64,000 nucleotides of DNA from Pontibacter oryzae. GTDB taxonomy: Bacteria > Bacteroidota > Bacteroidia > Cytophagales > Hymenobacteraceae. The notes under the pieces are model-generated. The model searched no databases. It worked only from the letters and a program-made list of their open reading frames with translations, and was not told the DNA's origin. The stretch spans positions 62,001 to 126,000 of the forward strand of contig NZ_QWGE01000002.1 of the NCBI RefSeq assembly GCF_003576375.1. Direction: 5' to 3'. Position numbers and translations under genes: made by a program. Within the stretch, counting starts at the first letter, position 1. Each line of letters starts with the position of its first letter. Shown in pieces: positions 1 to 10,400 of this stretch.

Positions 1-115
1 GCTCTTTCTGGAAATCGGCCACCTCGTGCTTCCAGTCGGGTTTGGCTTGCTCCTGGGCCAAAGCGGCAAAACCACTTAACAGTAAGGCCAATGGGAGTAT
101 AAATTTTAGTTTCAT
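1..115 (-). CDS. Secreted protein, N-terminal fragment (continues beyond the window)
   Basis: Only the first 38 codons are present. They encode a clear signal peptide (MKLKFILPLALLLSGFAALA followed by QEQ) and then a hydrophilic stretch, KPDWKHEVADFQKE. The ATG overlaps the stop codon of the upstream gene as TAATG, so the two are very probably co-transcribed and translationally coupled. Exported Bacteroidota SGNH/GDSL-type hydrolases sometimes begin with a similar short acidic segment, but this fragment is too short to assign a family. The protein is likely periplasmic or secreted. Confidence 0.75.
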   Translation of the reverse strand, partial: MKLKFILPLALLLSGFAALAQEQAKPDWKHEVADFQKE

Positions 116-3100
116 TAGAGAATTGTGAGTTTTTTAACAATAAGTCCGCGGTCTGTTTGCAGTTGCAATAAGTAAACGCCTGGCTTGGCCGTTTCGAGGT
201 TTACCTCCAACTTTTCGGGGCGCGGCTGCGGCAAGGCCATGGTTTGTACAAGGCTGCCCGTTGCGCTGAACACGTGGAGCTTTTGCAAATCAAAATCGGC
301 ATGCACAAAGCTGAGAGTTACCAGTCCCGTAGTAGGGTTAGGGTATAGTTCAACCGACTCTGTAGGGCTTGATTCCTCCACCTTAAAATCTGTAGCGCTG
401 CTTGCCTCGCCGCCTATGCCATACATGCTTATTTTGCCTGTGGCAGCCCCGCGAGGTACCTGAACTTTATACTTTGTGTCTGAGGCTGCCAGCACCAGTG
501 CCTTTGTGCCGTTAAAACTAATCTCATCTTGTACCTGCAGCACGCCAAAATTAAGGCCGGTTATCTCCACAACACTACCCACACTGCCGCGAGCCGGGTT
601 AAACGAGGTAATGCTTGGCGCAGGTATCACCTCAAAGGCAATAGCGCTGGTGGCAGTGCCTCCGGGTGTATGAACGGTGATGTTGCCTGAAGTGGCGCCA
701 GCAGGAACCGCAAGAGTAAGCTGCGTGGTGGTAGCGGCCAGAACCTGTGCTTCTGCTGTGCCAAAGTATACATTGTTTCGGGCGGCATCGGCAGCGAAGT
801 TTTGCCCGCTGATCTGCAGCGTGGCACCCACCTTGGCGCGTGGGCTACTGAAACCCGTTATTCCAGGCTGCTGCCATACTACAAATGCGTTGCTAGTGCT
901 TGTCTTTCCGCCTTTGGTAGCTAGTTCAAACGTACCGGTAGTTGCCTGGGCCGGGACCTTAACCACGAGACTTTGCCCGTCGTTACTGATTAACTCACAC
1001 GCATGGCTACCCAGTTTTATACTTTCGAGCAGCGCCGGGTTCAGGTGTTGGCCTTGCAGCGTCACGTTTGCTCCTGCAATGCCTTCTATCGGGCTGAAAC
1101 TTGTAATTACCGGTGGTTGGTATACTTCAAAGGCATCAGAAGAGCTTGCGCTTCCATCCGGGGTTAGTACCTTAACCGTGCCGCTGATAGAAGCAGTTGG
1201 TACAAGCACCTTCAATTCAGCTGCGGTAGCGCTTAGCACCGTGGCTGCCACACCGTTAAAGTATACTTTGTTGTCGGCGGCTGTTGCTGCGAATTTCCTG
1301 CCCGTAAGTATAACCTCCGCTCCGAACTTGCCGGCAGCAGGTGCAAAGCCGCTGATGCTTGGTGAGGCAATAACCTGCCCGGCATTCAGCTTGGCTTCCT
1401 CGTTAATTTCCAGTGGCATATCGAAGATGCGGTTTACCGTGGTGTTGGTGCGCACCGGGGAGTTGAAATCGAAGAAGATATCGGCAAAATTCTCCACGCT
1501 GGACTTCTCTGCCAAATCAGCTTTTGGCTTGATGCTGAATTGGATGTAGCCGTGGCTGCCAGGCTCATTGGAAGTGCTGTCGGGCAGCATGATGTTATCG
1601 AAGGTCCAGGTTAGTACGGGTTTGCCCTTTCCGCTTACATTGAAGCGGTAAGTATGCGAGGCTGCGCCTACTTGCAGCGTGCTCAGGTCGAGGTGCTCGG
1701 AGAGCGTATCAACCACCACCACGCGGTAAGCCACATCGCTGCCGGTATTCTGGAACCTGATTTTATACTTTAGCGCGGTGCCCGTGGCGGTGTAGTTTGC
1801 TTCCGTCAGGCCAACCGGAGATACCAGCTTGTCGTTCGGGTCATAGGAGTCGAGGATAGTGAGGCATTCTTCGGCCACTTCCGGGGCCTCGTCGCTGGTA
1901 GGCATGGCGTTCACAAAACCAGTGCTGAACGGTACACGGTTCGCGATAACGCGGCATGCCTCCACAGTGGCGCTAGCGAAGGTTTGCGTTGGGTGGCCCG
2001 CAGCCTGGTCGGCCTCAACGCGAATGGTGCGGCCCTGTGCCGGCACACGTAGCACCATGCTGTCGGCGGCGGCCAGTCTATACTTCTGCACCATGGCCAG
2101 AGTGGCATCCTGGTACACGCGTAGCTGCAGGCTATCCTTCATGTTACCCTGGCCCATGTTCTTGAGCACGAAGCGCGCAGTACCGTCGTTGTAAAAGCAG
2201 CGGCCGCTCACACGTATCTCTGATTGGTCCCAGGTTGCTGGTGGCGTGTAGTTATTCGGTGGCGTTATCCAGGCTTTGGTGCACACGGTCATACCCCTGA
2301 ACGATTCATCGCCGCATTTTACTTTGTCCTGGATGGTTACAGTGCCCGATGTACCAGCAGCCAGCGTGCCTACCTCAAACACATAGGTGCCGTTGGCCAG
2401 CTGCGTAAACGGCTTGTCTGCCGAGAGCAGTTCTACCTGCTCGGGTAGTTGCAAGTATACTTTGGCATTGCTGACAGGTGCGTACCCCTTGTTGTTGTAA
2501 TTTAATGAGGTAGTGCTCTCGAAACAGCGGCGGCGGCGCGTGGAGGAAAGGCTAACGGAGAGGTAAGGGGAGAGGGTGACCTGGTTGGCGAAGTTAACAT
2601 CGGAAACCCTGCTGCCTTGTTCTTTAAAGTTTACATTATTAGGTAACGCATTGGCAGGGTTTAGTTGCTGTATCTCCATGCCTGTTGCTTTAGGCAAGAT
2701 CTGTTCTACTTCATATGAACCATTTTCGCGAACATCAATGCTATACTTGCCCTGCAAATCAGTTTTTCCAAAATAAGGGCCAGGCTCTGCTTTAACGATT
2801 ATGTTTGGAAGCATAATATCCTGTGCGGTCAGGTTGCCAGATAAATCCACATCATGGAAAACTGTACCAGTTACAGTATTAAATTTGCCACTGGAAGCGC
2901 GGTTAAAAACAGTTAGTTGCCTTTTTTGGAAATAGCCAACCAAAACTGCGCTTCCGTCCGCACTTGTTACAATTCTATCGCCTAAATAAGGTAGAAACCC
3001 TACAGATTTACCTTCAGTATCGAAGATTTTAACAACGCTACCGGCAGTATATACTTTGCCGTCCTTCGCAACACTTACACTTTGAACTCTACTTTCTGAG

Positions 3101-4593
3101 AAGCGACCCAGTGAGCTAAAATCAAACTCAAACAGAAACTCACCCATATTGGAGTATTTAAACAACTGGTAAGTATAGGTAAAGGGCTCCGGCCCAAATC
3201 TGTACTTAACCAGATAGATACTGCCTTGCTCGTCCACTGCAAAATCAGGGTAAGTGTAGCTGTCATTATAGTCAGAAATGTTGATGCTGGTTAAATATTT
3301 ACCCTCGGGTGTATATTTTAACAAACTTCCATTTTTGTATACATACAGGTAATTATCCAGGCCAAACTTCAGCCGAGCTTCACGATTATTAAAAGTTTCA
3401 TCAAAGGCTGAGATAAATTTACCGGTTGGGGTATATCTCTGGATCTGCGCTGTTTCAATGCCATGAAGCACGTATATGGAGTTATCCGGCCCAACTGTAA
3501 TGTTTTCGATGGGGTGATCGAAGCTTGAGCCAGGCCCATTCTTTCCAAAACTCCATACTTTCATGCCTTGGTTATTATAAACCTGAATTTGTTTTGTAAA
3601 ACCGTCTGATAGTAGGCTGTATAATCCATCGTTGGTAATTGCCTGCCCTGAGATCAGGATATTGTCTTGAATATTATTGCTAATCAAATAATCTACCTGA
3701 GTGCCATTTGGATTGATTTTGAGTAGATTGCCGTGGCTAAGTTGGAATGATAAAGATCCGGAAGTGGTAATAAAAGCATTGCCTGCATGGTCAAGGCCAA
3801 TGCCTATGTGTTCTTCGCTCATAACCCCAGTAAGCTTTACCTTGTAGCTTAATTGGCCATTCTCATCAAATGCGTAAACAGTAGCGTTGCCAGAATCTGC
3901 AGCGTAGATTTTTCCATCTTTGCCAACGGCTAAGCCTGATAGCTTTATAAAAGGTTGCGACTCGCTACCAGGCTTTGTTATAATAGCGATAAGTTCTCCC
4001 GAACTGTTAAATTTTGTGATTTCGTTATTTCCTGTGTTAGCCACTAAAATAAAACCATTAGGATCAATCGCTATTGCCCCGGGTGTTTTAACGTTCTCAA
4101 ATGAGAATAAGTAATTCCCGTTTGGGTCAAACTTCCAAATCTTATTTTCGTTGGCTCTGGCAATGTAAATATACCCGTCAGGGTCTATAGCCATGCCTTC
4201 TACTACTGAAGAAGAGTAGTATGATATCGTGTGGCGCGCTTCGAAAAGCTTGTCACCACTTTTGTTATACTTAGTGAGTATCCCATCGATGGCATTCCAC
4301 ACAAAAAGATTTTCCTCTTGGTCAAAAGCAATCGATCTGTACTGCCCGACTTTTGGGTAGGCCGTGTTAATTGCATCTTTTATGAAATTACCTTCACTAT
4401 CAAGTATTCTAACATGGTACCTGTTAGCGATGTAAAGATTTCCTGAGCTGCTAACCAATACACCTTCTGGGGTCAGTAACTTATTGCCAATAACATGGTT
4501 GGCTCCGGCACTACTATTCTGAGCATGAAGGGCGTGACCATAGCAGAGAATGAATAGAGTAATGGTTAAAGTAAGCAGTAAAGCTGTTCTCAT
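115..4593 (-). CDS. Giant secreted NHL-repeat / IPT-TIG protein with T9SS type A sorting domain
   Basis: A 1492-residue surface or secreted protein. Residues 1-24 are a signal peptide ending in HAQ. Residues about 30-560 are NHL-like beta-propeller repeats (recurring patterns such as AIDPNGFILVANTGNNEI). A CnaB/SdrD-like domain starts near 574 (VTGTVFHDVDLSGN), and a DUF11-like conserved repeat starts near 915 (SYDPNDKLVSP). Four IPT/TIG immunoglobulin-like domains follow (about 1075-1408), each opening with a variant of ITSFSPxxGxxG. The last 80 residues are a type IX secretion C-terminal sorting domain (YPNPTTGLVTLSF to the lysine-rich end), so export through the T9SS and surface attachment or release is expected. 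The role is probably adhesion or polymer binding; no catalytic motif was seen. Its TAA overlaps the next gene's ATG. Confidence 0.9.
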   Translation of the reverse strand: MRTALLLTLTITLFILCYGHALHAQNSSAGANHVIGNKLLTPEGVLVSSSGNLYIANRYHVRILDSEGNFIKDAINTAYPKVGQYRSIAFDQEENLFVWNAIDGILTKYNKSGDKLFEARHTISYYSSSVVEGMAIDPDGYIYIARANENKIWKFDPNGNYLFSFENVKTPGAIAIDPNGFILVANTGNNEITKFNSSGELIAIITKPGSESQPFIKLSGLAVGKDGKIYAADSGNATVYAFDENGQLSYKVKLTGVMSEEHIGIGLDHAGNAFITTSGSLSFQLSHGNLLKINPNGTQVDYLISNNIQDNILISGQAITNDGLYSLLSDGFTKQIQVYNNQGMKVWSFGKNGPGSSFDHPIENITVGPDNSIYVLHGIETAQIQRYTPTGKFISAFDETFNNREARLKFGLDNYLYVYKNGSLLKYTPEGKYLTSINISDYNDSYTYPDFAVDEQGSIYLVKYRFGPEPFTYTYQLFKYSNMGEFLFEFDFSSLGRFSESRVQSVSVAKDGKVYTAGSVVKIFDTEGKSVGFLPYLGDRIVTSADGSAVLVGYFQKRQLTVFNRASSGKFNTVTGTVFHDVDLSGNLTAQDIMLPNIIVKAEPGPYFGKTDLQGKYSIDVRENGSYEVEQILPKATGMEIQQLNPANALPNNVNFKEQGSRVSDVNFANQVTLSPYLSVSLSSTRRRRCFESTTSLNYNNKGYAPVSNAKVYLQLPEQVELLSADKPFTQLANGTYVFEVGTLAAGTSGTVTIQDKVKCGDESFRGMTVCTKAWITPPNNYTPPATWDQSEIRVSGRCFYNDGTARFVLKNMGQGNMKDSLQLRVYQDATLAMVQKYRLAAADSMVLRVPAQGRTIRVEADQAAGHPTQTFASATVEACRVIANRVPFSTGFVNAMPTSDEAPEVAEECLTILDSYDPNDKLVSPVGLTEANYTATGTALKYKIRFQNTGSDVAYRVVVVDTLSEHLDLSTLQVGAASHTYRFNVSGKGKPVLTWTFDNIMLPDSTSNEPGSHGYIQFSIKPKADLAEKSSVENFADIFFDFNSPVRTNTTVNRIFDMPLEINEEAKLNAGQVIASPSISGFAPAAGKFGAEVILTGRKFAATAADNKVYFNGVAATVLSATAAELKVLVPTASISGTVKVLTPDGSASSSDAFEVYQPPVITSFSPIEGIAGANVTLQGQHLNPALLESIKLGSHACELISNDGQSLVVKVPAQATTGTFELATKGGKTSTSNAFVVWQQPGITGFSSPRAKVGATLQISGQNFAADAARNNVYFGTAEAQVLAATTTQLTLAVPAGATSGNITVHTPGGTATSAIAFEVIPAPSITSFNPARGSVGSVVEITGLNFGVLQVQDEISFNGTKALVLAASDTKYKVQVPRGAATGKISMYGIGGEASSATDFKVEESSPTESVELYPNPTTGLVTLSFVHADFDLQKLHVFSATGSLVQTMALPQPRPEKLEVNLETAKPGVYLLQLQTDRGLIVKKLTIL

Positions 4594-4690
4594 AGGCTAA
4601 AAGTAGGTTTGCATGATTTCGACAGCCTAAAGATATGCAAATTGTACTATGTTTTAATCGGGTAACATGCTAATAGTTATCTGATTAACG

Positions 4691-4724
4691 AACATAGCCT
4701 TTGCTGATAAGCAAAGGCTATGTT
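4691..4724 (-). terminator. Stem-loop downstream of the M24 peptidase gene
   Basis: A perfect 14-bp inverted repeat (AACATAGCCTTTGC / GCAAAGGCTATGTT) with a 6-base loop lies just after the M24 peptidase stop on the minus strand. The trailing U-tract is poor, so it may be a terminator or simply a 3' end stabiliser. Confidence 0.6.
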
Positions 4725-4746
4725 TAATAAGGCCTGCTACGTATGG

Positions 4747-6105
4747 TTACGGCCGGGGCGAGCTACTGGCCCGTGGGATAAGCAACAGCGCTGTCTGCCG
4801 GCCATCAATATAATGCATTCCTGTTGGGGTGAGCGCGGCTTGTTCTTCCAGCATCACCCTGATCTCTTTATTGTTCCAGGCGGGTAGTGTTACTTTTGCA
4901 TTCAGCTCGATGGCATAGGCTGTGTTGAGGTGCAGCGGGTAATCGCCGGTGCCGGGCACACCTTGCTGCATGTCCCACATGCCGATGGCCGGGCCTGCGC
5001 CGTGGCCGTGATACCCGATGGGATGGGAGTAGATACTGGCGTTTATTTTCTCTTTTTTTGCCTGGGCAAGCGTTTCACGAAGTGCCTCGTTCCCTGTCTT
5101 TCCGGGCTTCATGTGGGCGGTAAGTATGTCCTGGAGGCGGTTGCCGGTGGCGAGTGCTTTTTTTAAGTAGGCAGGCGCATCAGTTTCGCCGGGTTTCAGG
5201 ACGTATGCCAGCCGCTGCACATCGGTGTTCAGGCCAAGGTATGTTATGCCCAGGTCTACGTGCAGCAGGTCGCCGGGCTGTATAACATCTTCGGAAGGGC
5301 GTTGGGCAAAGCTGCGTTGCGAGTCGCCGGCACCGGGGTTGGCGCGTTGTACATCCACGGTAGGATGAAACCAGGCCTCTAGTCTTAATTCAGCTATCCG
5401 TTCCCGGAACCACCAAACCACATCTTCGGTAGTGGTAACGCCCGGTATAACGACTTTCTCAGAGAAACCTTCTGAAATGATGTCGTGACCAATTTTGCTG
5501 ATCTGCTCATACAAGGCCAGTTCCTGTTCGGTGCGCGTTTGCAGCCAATCTACAGCCAATTGCTCAGCGGATACTACGGCTTTTTGCTGAGCGGCTGGCA
5601 AGTAGTGCATCAGGCTGTCATACTCTGCCTTTGTTAAGCCATCGGCATGCGCAAACAGCGGCGAAACGTTTAAGCCGATCTTTTTGGGATTCCGCTCGGT
5701 GATCAGTTGTGCCAGCCTTTTCCATTGGTTAGGTTCTTGCTCCGGTGACCAGGCACCTTTAACCAGATTACCTATATCGTAGCGGGCTACAGCAAGTTTC
5801 TCAACCCCCTTGCCTGCACCGCGGTCGTGGAAAAGCAGGATGGTGCGGCGGCGGGCCGACAGCCAGGTGGCAGGCAACATCGTCTGGACCACGGGGTCCT
5901 CGTTGTACTCACGGGCTATCAGCACCCACATATCCATACCTTGCCGGCGCATCAGAGTGGGCAAAAGTGTTTCCAGGCGGTTTTGTAGCAGCGAGTCTTG
6001 CAGCGCGGCGCGCTCACGGAGCGGAAGTATGGTTGGCGAATGTTGTGCGCTACCAAGCACGGGGTAGAGCAACAGTAGCATCATGAGCGGTAAAAGTCTT
6101 TTCAT
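4747..6105 (-). CDS. M24 family metallopeptidase (Xaa-Pro aminopeptidase-like), exported
   Basis: A dinuclear metal aminopeptidase with the pita-bread fold that would cleave X-Pro or related N-terminal bonds outside the cytoplasm. The metal-ligand motifs are in order: two aspartates in HVDLGITYLGLNTDVQR (near residues 283-297), histidine in HPIGYHGHGAG (near 360), and glutamates in AIELNAK (near 398) and MLEEQAAL (near 422). I chose the ATG at 6105 because it opens directly with a signal peptide (MKRLLPLMMLLLLYPVLGSAQ) and because a -7 box TATCTTTG at 6136-6143 lies inside the 14-codon-longer alternative. It is monocistronic, with a stem-loop downstream. Confidence 0.9.
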   Translation of the reverse strand: MKRLLPLMMLLLLYPVLGSAQHSPTILPLRERAALQDSLLQNRLETLLPTLMRRQGMDMWVLIAREYNEDPVVQTMLPATWLSARRRTILLFHDRGAGKGVEKLAVARYDIGNLVKGAWSPEQEPNQWKRLAQLITERNPKKIGLNVSPLFAHADGLTKAEYDSLMHYLPAAQQKAVVSAEQLAVDWLQTRTEQELALYEQISKIGHDIISEGFSEKVVIPGVTTTEDVVWWFRERIAELRLEAWFHPTVDVQRANPGAGDSQRSFAQRPSEDVIQPGDLLHVDLGITYLGLNTDVQRLAYVLKPGETDAPAYLKKALATGNRLQDILTAHMKPGKTGNEALRETLAQAKKEKINASIYSHPIGYHGHGAGPAIGMWDMQQGVPGTGDYPLHLNTAYAIELNAKVTLPAWNNKEIRVMLEEQAALTPTGMHYIDGRQTALLLIPRASSSPRP

Positions 6106-6135
6106 ACAAGCGCTGTTAAAGTGTAGTGGAGGTAA

Positions 6136-6143
6136 CAAAGATA
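6136..6143 (-). promoter_or_regulatory. Bacteroidota -7 box TATCTTTG for the M24 peptidase gene
   Basis: An exact match to the phylum consensus TAnnTTTG on the minus strand. Its 3' edge is 30 bases upstream of the ATG at 6105. No clear -33 TTG is seen at the usual distance. Its position argues against the longer in-frame start at 6147. Confidence 0.45.
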
Positions 6144-6232
6144 ACAACTAATGCCACTTTTGCCAGTGCGTGCTAAACGCAGCACAATCAAGAGTATCGC
6201 TCTGAAATACAGTTGTATTGCAAACTGCCCGG

Positions 6233-7240
6233 CTATCTGGTAAGCGCCAATTCCACATAGATAGGGAAGTGATCTGACCCGAACTTCGGGAGCTTTTGCA
6301 GGCTTATCACTTTAAACTCACCGGACACAAAAACGTGGTCCAGGGGCCATCGCATAATGTAAGATTTTGCATCGAAGGAGTTGTAAAGCCCGCGCCCAAT
6401 ACGAACGTCTCCTAGATTGCTTTGGGTGCCGAACAAGCGGGATGTGTTGGACCAGGCGACATCGTTAAAATCACCTGCTACCACAGTAGGCAATTGCCTT
6501 TGCTTCACCATGCGGCCTACTTTAAGCAGCTCCACTTCTTTTTCTCCTATGTTATCGGGGTGTTTGCTGGGCTTAGGAGGTACCGGGTGCATGGCATGTA
6601 ATGTAAAGGAAGCGTTGCCTGAAATTTTTATATCGGTATGGATAGAGGGGACCTCCTTGTGGTTCAGGAATTTGATCTGCGTATTCTGGAGCGGCAATTT
6701 AGAGTAGAGCGCTATGCCATAAGTGTTATCGAGCGGGTAAATTACTCTGTGCGGGTAAACCTTATGCAGCGGGGTGAGGCGTTCTGTCCACCATTGGTTT
6801 GTTTCCATTGCCAGCACAACATCCGCGTCTGCCTTGTTTACTGTTTCCAGGAAATCGTTTACCTGCTCGTTTTTCATCCATACGTTGGCAAGCAGCAGGC
6901 TAACAGTATGGCTGTTTTCAGCCTCAGCCGGCGATATGGTACCAATAACTTTTGAGGCAAGTGGAGTATAAGGAAACACAAAATACAGCTGTAAACTAAT
7001 GCTGCTGATCAGACCGGCCAGAAATAGGTAAGACGGAACCTTCCAGTGCTTGCTTGTATGTACCACCACAAACAGTATGAGGGTAAGAGTAAGCCCAATA
7101 AGCACCTGCACCCTCGGGAAATCCAGCACTTTCAGAAACCAGAACCGAACATCGTACACCAATGACAACAGGGTAGCCAAAATCAAAAGCGTGCCTATTA
7201 CCAACAAAATATAAAAACCTAGTTTTCTTGCTTCCTTCAT
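6233..7240 (-). CDS. Membrane-anchored endonuclease/exonuclease/phosphatase (EEP) family protein
   Basis: A 335-residue protein. Three N-terminal hydrophobic segments (about residues 8-28, 39-60 and 68-90) precede an EEP (DNase I-like) domain. Visible motifs are LLANVWMKNEQV (strand leading to the first metal site), VVLAMETNQWW with the catalytic glutamate, HAMHPVPP, GDFNDVAWS (near residue 260) and the terminal SDHFPIYVEL (near 322). Together these give a complete metal-dependent phosphodiesterase or phosphatase active site. The substrate cannot be told from sequence: family members act on DNA, inositol phosphates or sphingomyelin. Hydrophobicity suggests the catalytic domain follows the third segment. 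It is divergent from the restriction-modification gene. Confidence 0.88.
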   Translation of the reverse strand: MKEARKLGFYILLVIGTLLILATLLSLVYDVRFWFLKVLDFPRVQVLIGLTLTLILFVVVHTSKHWKVPSYLFLAGLISSISLQLYFVFPYTPLASKVIGTISPAEAENSHTVSLLLANVWMKNEQVNDFLETVNKADADVVLAMETNQWWTERLTPLHKVYPHRVIYPLDNTYGIALYSKLPLQNTQIKFLNHKEVPSIHTDIKISGNASFTLHAMHPVPPKPSKHPDNIGEKEVELLKVGRMVKQRQLPTVVAGDFNDVAWSNTSRLFGTQSNLGDVRIGRGLYNSFDAKSYIMRWPLDHVFVSGEFKVISLQKLPKFGSDHFPIYVELALTR

Positions 7241-7480
7241 AGTATGCTTTCATACGCTTTTTAGGTGATGTTAAGTTATGCTTACGTGTTTGCCATACCC
7301 AGAGAAGGCCATAGTAGCCGGCATGCCCTTGCCATAAATCACGTATTAAGTAACTGCCCTGCACCTTTTCAGCTTTGGAGGCAGTGTGCCTACTGCTTAA
7401 AGTGCTTCCACACTTTCAGTATTTCCAATTCATATTTCCGCATTGATGCTTATCTTGCTGTTGAAAACAGACTCCAACCC

Positions 7481-10400
7481 ATGCAGCACACGCTACTAAA
7501 CCCGCGACAGGCCTTAAACAAAGCATACCTCAGGCTAAAAACGCCACGCACCGACATGGAAGCCTTTAAAGCGGCGCTCCAACATTTGCTGGATAGTATA
7601 AACCTGAACGAGAGCGAGGAACACGCCAAGAACCACCTGCGCGACTTCCTGAAAAGCACGTTCTACGAAAAGTATGGCGTAAACACCAAAGGCAAAACCG
7701 ACCTGGTGATACACACTGGCGCTACCACAAAAAGCAATGCCGGCGTGCTGCTGGAGGTAAAGCGGCCCACCAACAAGGCCGACATGCCCACCCCCGAAAA
7801 CCTGAACTACAAGGCCACCCACGAGCTGCTGCTATACTACCTGCGCGAGCGCGTGGAGCACCAGAACCACGACCTGCGCCACCTGGTGGTAACCAGCGTG
7901 CACGAGTGGTTTGTGTTTGATGCCCTGGAGTTTGACCGCCTGTTTTACCGCAACACGCAGCTGCGCAAAGATTTTACCGACTGGGCTGCGGGCCGCAAAG
8001 CCAGCACCAGCACCGATTTCTTTTACAAGCACATTGCCGCGCCATACATTGCCGGCCTTTCCGAAAGCATCGGTTTCACGCATTTTAACCTGCTCAGCTA
8101 CGAAAAGCCGCTGCGCAACAAAGACCTGAAAGACGATGTGAAGCTGGTGGCGCTGTACAAACTGCTCTCGCCGGCGCACCTGCTCAAAGAGCCCTTCGCT
8201 AACGATGCCAACTCCCTGGACAAAGGCTTTTACCAGGAGTTGCTGCACATTATTGGCCTGGAGGAAGTGAAGGAGGGAGGCCGCAAACTGATACGCCGCA
8301 AAGAGAAACCAAACCACGGCTCGCTGCTGGAGGCTGCTTACCAAAAGCTGCGCTCCGAAGACCTGGTGAGCGGCCTGAATAACACCCACAGCTTTGGCAG
8401 CACCCGCGAGGAACAGCTGTTTAACGTATCGCTGGAGCTGTGCATTACCTGGGTAAACCGTATCCTGTTCCTGAAACTGCTGGAGGCGCAGCTCATTAGC
8501 TACCACCAGGGCGACAAGCGCTTTGCCTTTATGAGCGCCCAGAACCTGCAGGAGTTCGACGACCTGAACGAACTGTTTTTTGACGTACTGGCCGAGCGAC
8601 CTCAAAACCGCGCCGCCAACGTGCGCCAGAAGTATGGCCATATTCCATACCTTAACTCCTCGCTGTTCGAGACCACTGAGCTGGAGAAACGCACGCTGCG
8701 CATCTCTAACCTGAAAGACCGCAGCCTGCTGCCGCTGCACCCGCAAACCGTGCTGCGCGATGCCCAGGGCAAGAGCCTGGCTAAAAGCAAAACCCCGGAG
8801 CTGCATACGCTGGAGTACCTGCTGCGCTTTTTAGGTAGTTACGATTTCGGGGCCGAAGGCAAAGAGGAGATTCAGGAAGAAAACAAAACGCTGATTACAG
8901 CCTCGGTGCTGGGGCTTATTTTTGAGAAGATAAACGGCTACCGCGACGGCTCATTCTACACGCCCGGCTTTATAACCATGTACATGAGCCGCGAAGCCAT
9001 ACGGCGCGCGGTGGTTCAGCGGTTTTCTGAAAAGTATAACTGGGACATTGATACCAGCGCTTCCGGCTCTGGGTTCGAATCCCTGCAACTCCGCATCCAC
9101 CAGAACTATACCTTAAATAAACTGCAGGAATATAACGAGGTGCTGAACAGCCTGCGCATCTGCGACCCAGCCGTGGGCTCGGGCCACTACCTGGTTAGCG
9201 CCCTGAACGAGCTGATCGTGATTAAGGCAGAGCTGCGCCTGCTGCTGAACCGGCAGGGCAAAGCGCTGCATTACGGCAGCATTGAGGTGCAGAACGACGA
9301 GCTGATCGTGACGGACTACGCCGGCGAGTTGTTCAGCTACACGGTGCACCTGCACCCCGACGGCCACCGAAGTATAAACCCGCAGGTGCAGAAGCTGCAG
9401 GAAGCCCTATTCCATGAGAAGCAGACCATTATCGAGAACTGCCTGTTTGGCGTGGACATTAACCCAAACTCGGTAAAGATCTGCCGCCTGCGCCTCTGGA
9501 TAGAACTGCTTAAAAACGCCTACTACCTGGAGCATGATGTACAGGATGCCGGCGTGGGCAGGATTTCCATGCAGGGCGATGCTGACGCAGCAAGCCCGGT
9601 GTGCTATGCCAACACCAGCAGCCTGCGCAATGGTTTTGAGCCTGAAACGCGCCCTGACAAGTACACGCAGCTGCAAACGCTGCCCAACATCGATATAAAC
9701 ATAAAGCAGGGCAACTCGCTGCTGAGCCGCTACCCGCTCTCCGCCGACCTGCACGAGGCCTTTGGCAAGAAGGGCCATAGTTTGCAGGCTTACCGCGAGG
9801 CTGTGCGCAAGTATAAACACACCAACTCCAAAGCTGATAAAAAGCAGCTGGTTACCTTTTTAGAGGAGATTAAGCAGGGCTTTAAAACCACGCTGGCCAA
9901 CAACGACCCACTGCGCCGCGACATGGCCAAACTGCGCGGGCAAATTGCCGTGATGCAGGACCCCGACCTGTTCGGAGCCAAAAAGATTGACAAGAAAGAG
10001 CTGCAACGCAAGCAAAAGCAACTGCAAAAGCTGGAAGACGAACGCGAGCAGATCGAAACAAACAAAGTATACGAAGGTGCTTTTGAGTGGCGCTTTGAGT
10101 TTCCGGAGGTGCTAGACGAGGAAGGCAAGTATAAAGGCTTCGACGTGGTGATCGGTAACCCGCCGTATATCAGGCAGGAGGAGCTTGGCAACTTTAAAGT
10201 ATACTTGCAGAAGGCATTTAGCACCTATGCAGGCACCGCCGATTTGTATGTATACTTTGTGGAGCGCGGTTTAGAGTTGCTGCACGCAGGCGGCCAGTTT
10301 AGTTACATTATCCCGAACAAGTGGATGCGTGCCGGTTACGGCAAGGCGCTGCGCCAATGGCTGCAAAACCATGCGTTGGTGCAGCTGCTGGACTTTGGCG

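Noticed and set aside
677-1549. A 290-codon plus-strand frame within the NHL/IPT gene
   Set aside because: Shadow of the IPT-domain coding region; no start context or domain.
7265-7480. Extended N-terminus of the restriction-modification protein (72 residues)
   Set aside because: Cysteine-rich and unlike the family; the ATG at 7481 leads directly into a helical start typical of these enzymes.
7832-8806. A 324-codon open frame opposite the restriction-modification gene
   Set aside because: Antisense frame produced by GC-biased codons of the real gene; glutamine/valine-rich with no family motif.
9068-9082. A GGTTCGAATCCC string resembling a tRNA T-arm
   Set aside because: It lies within the type IIG coding sequence and encodes GFESL in frame. 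No cloverleaf partner sequences are found around it.
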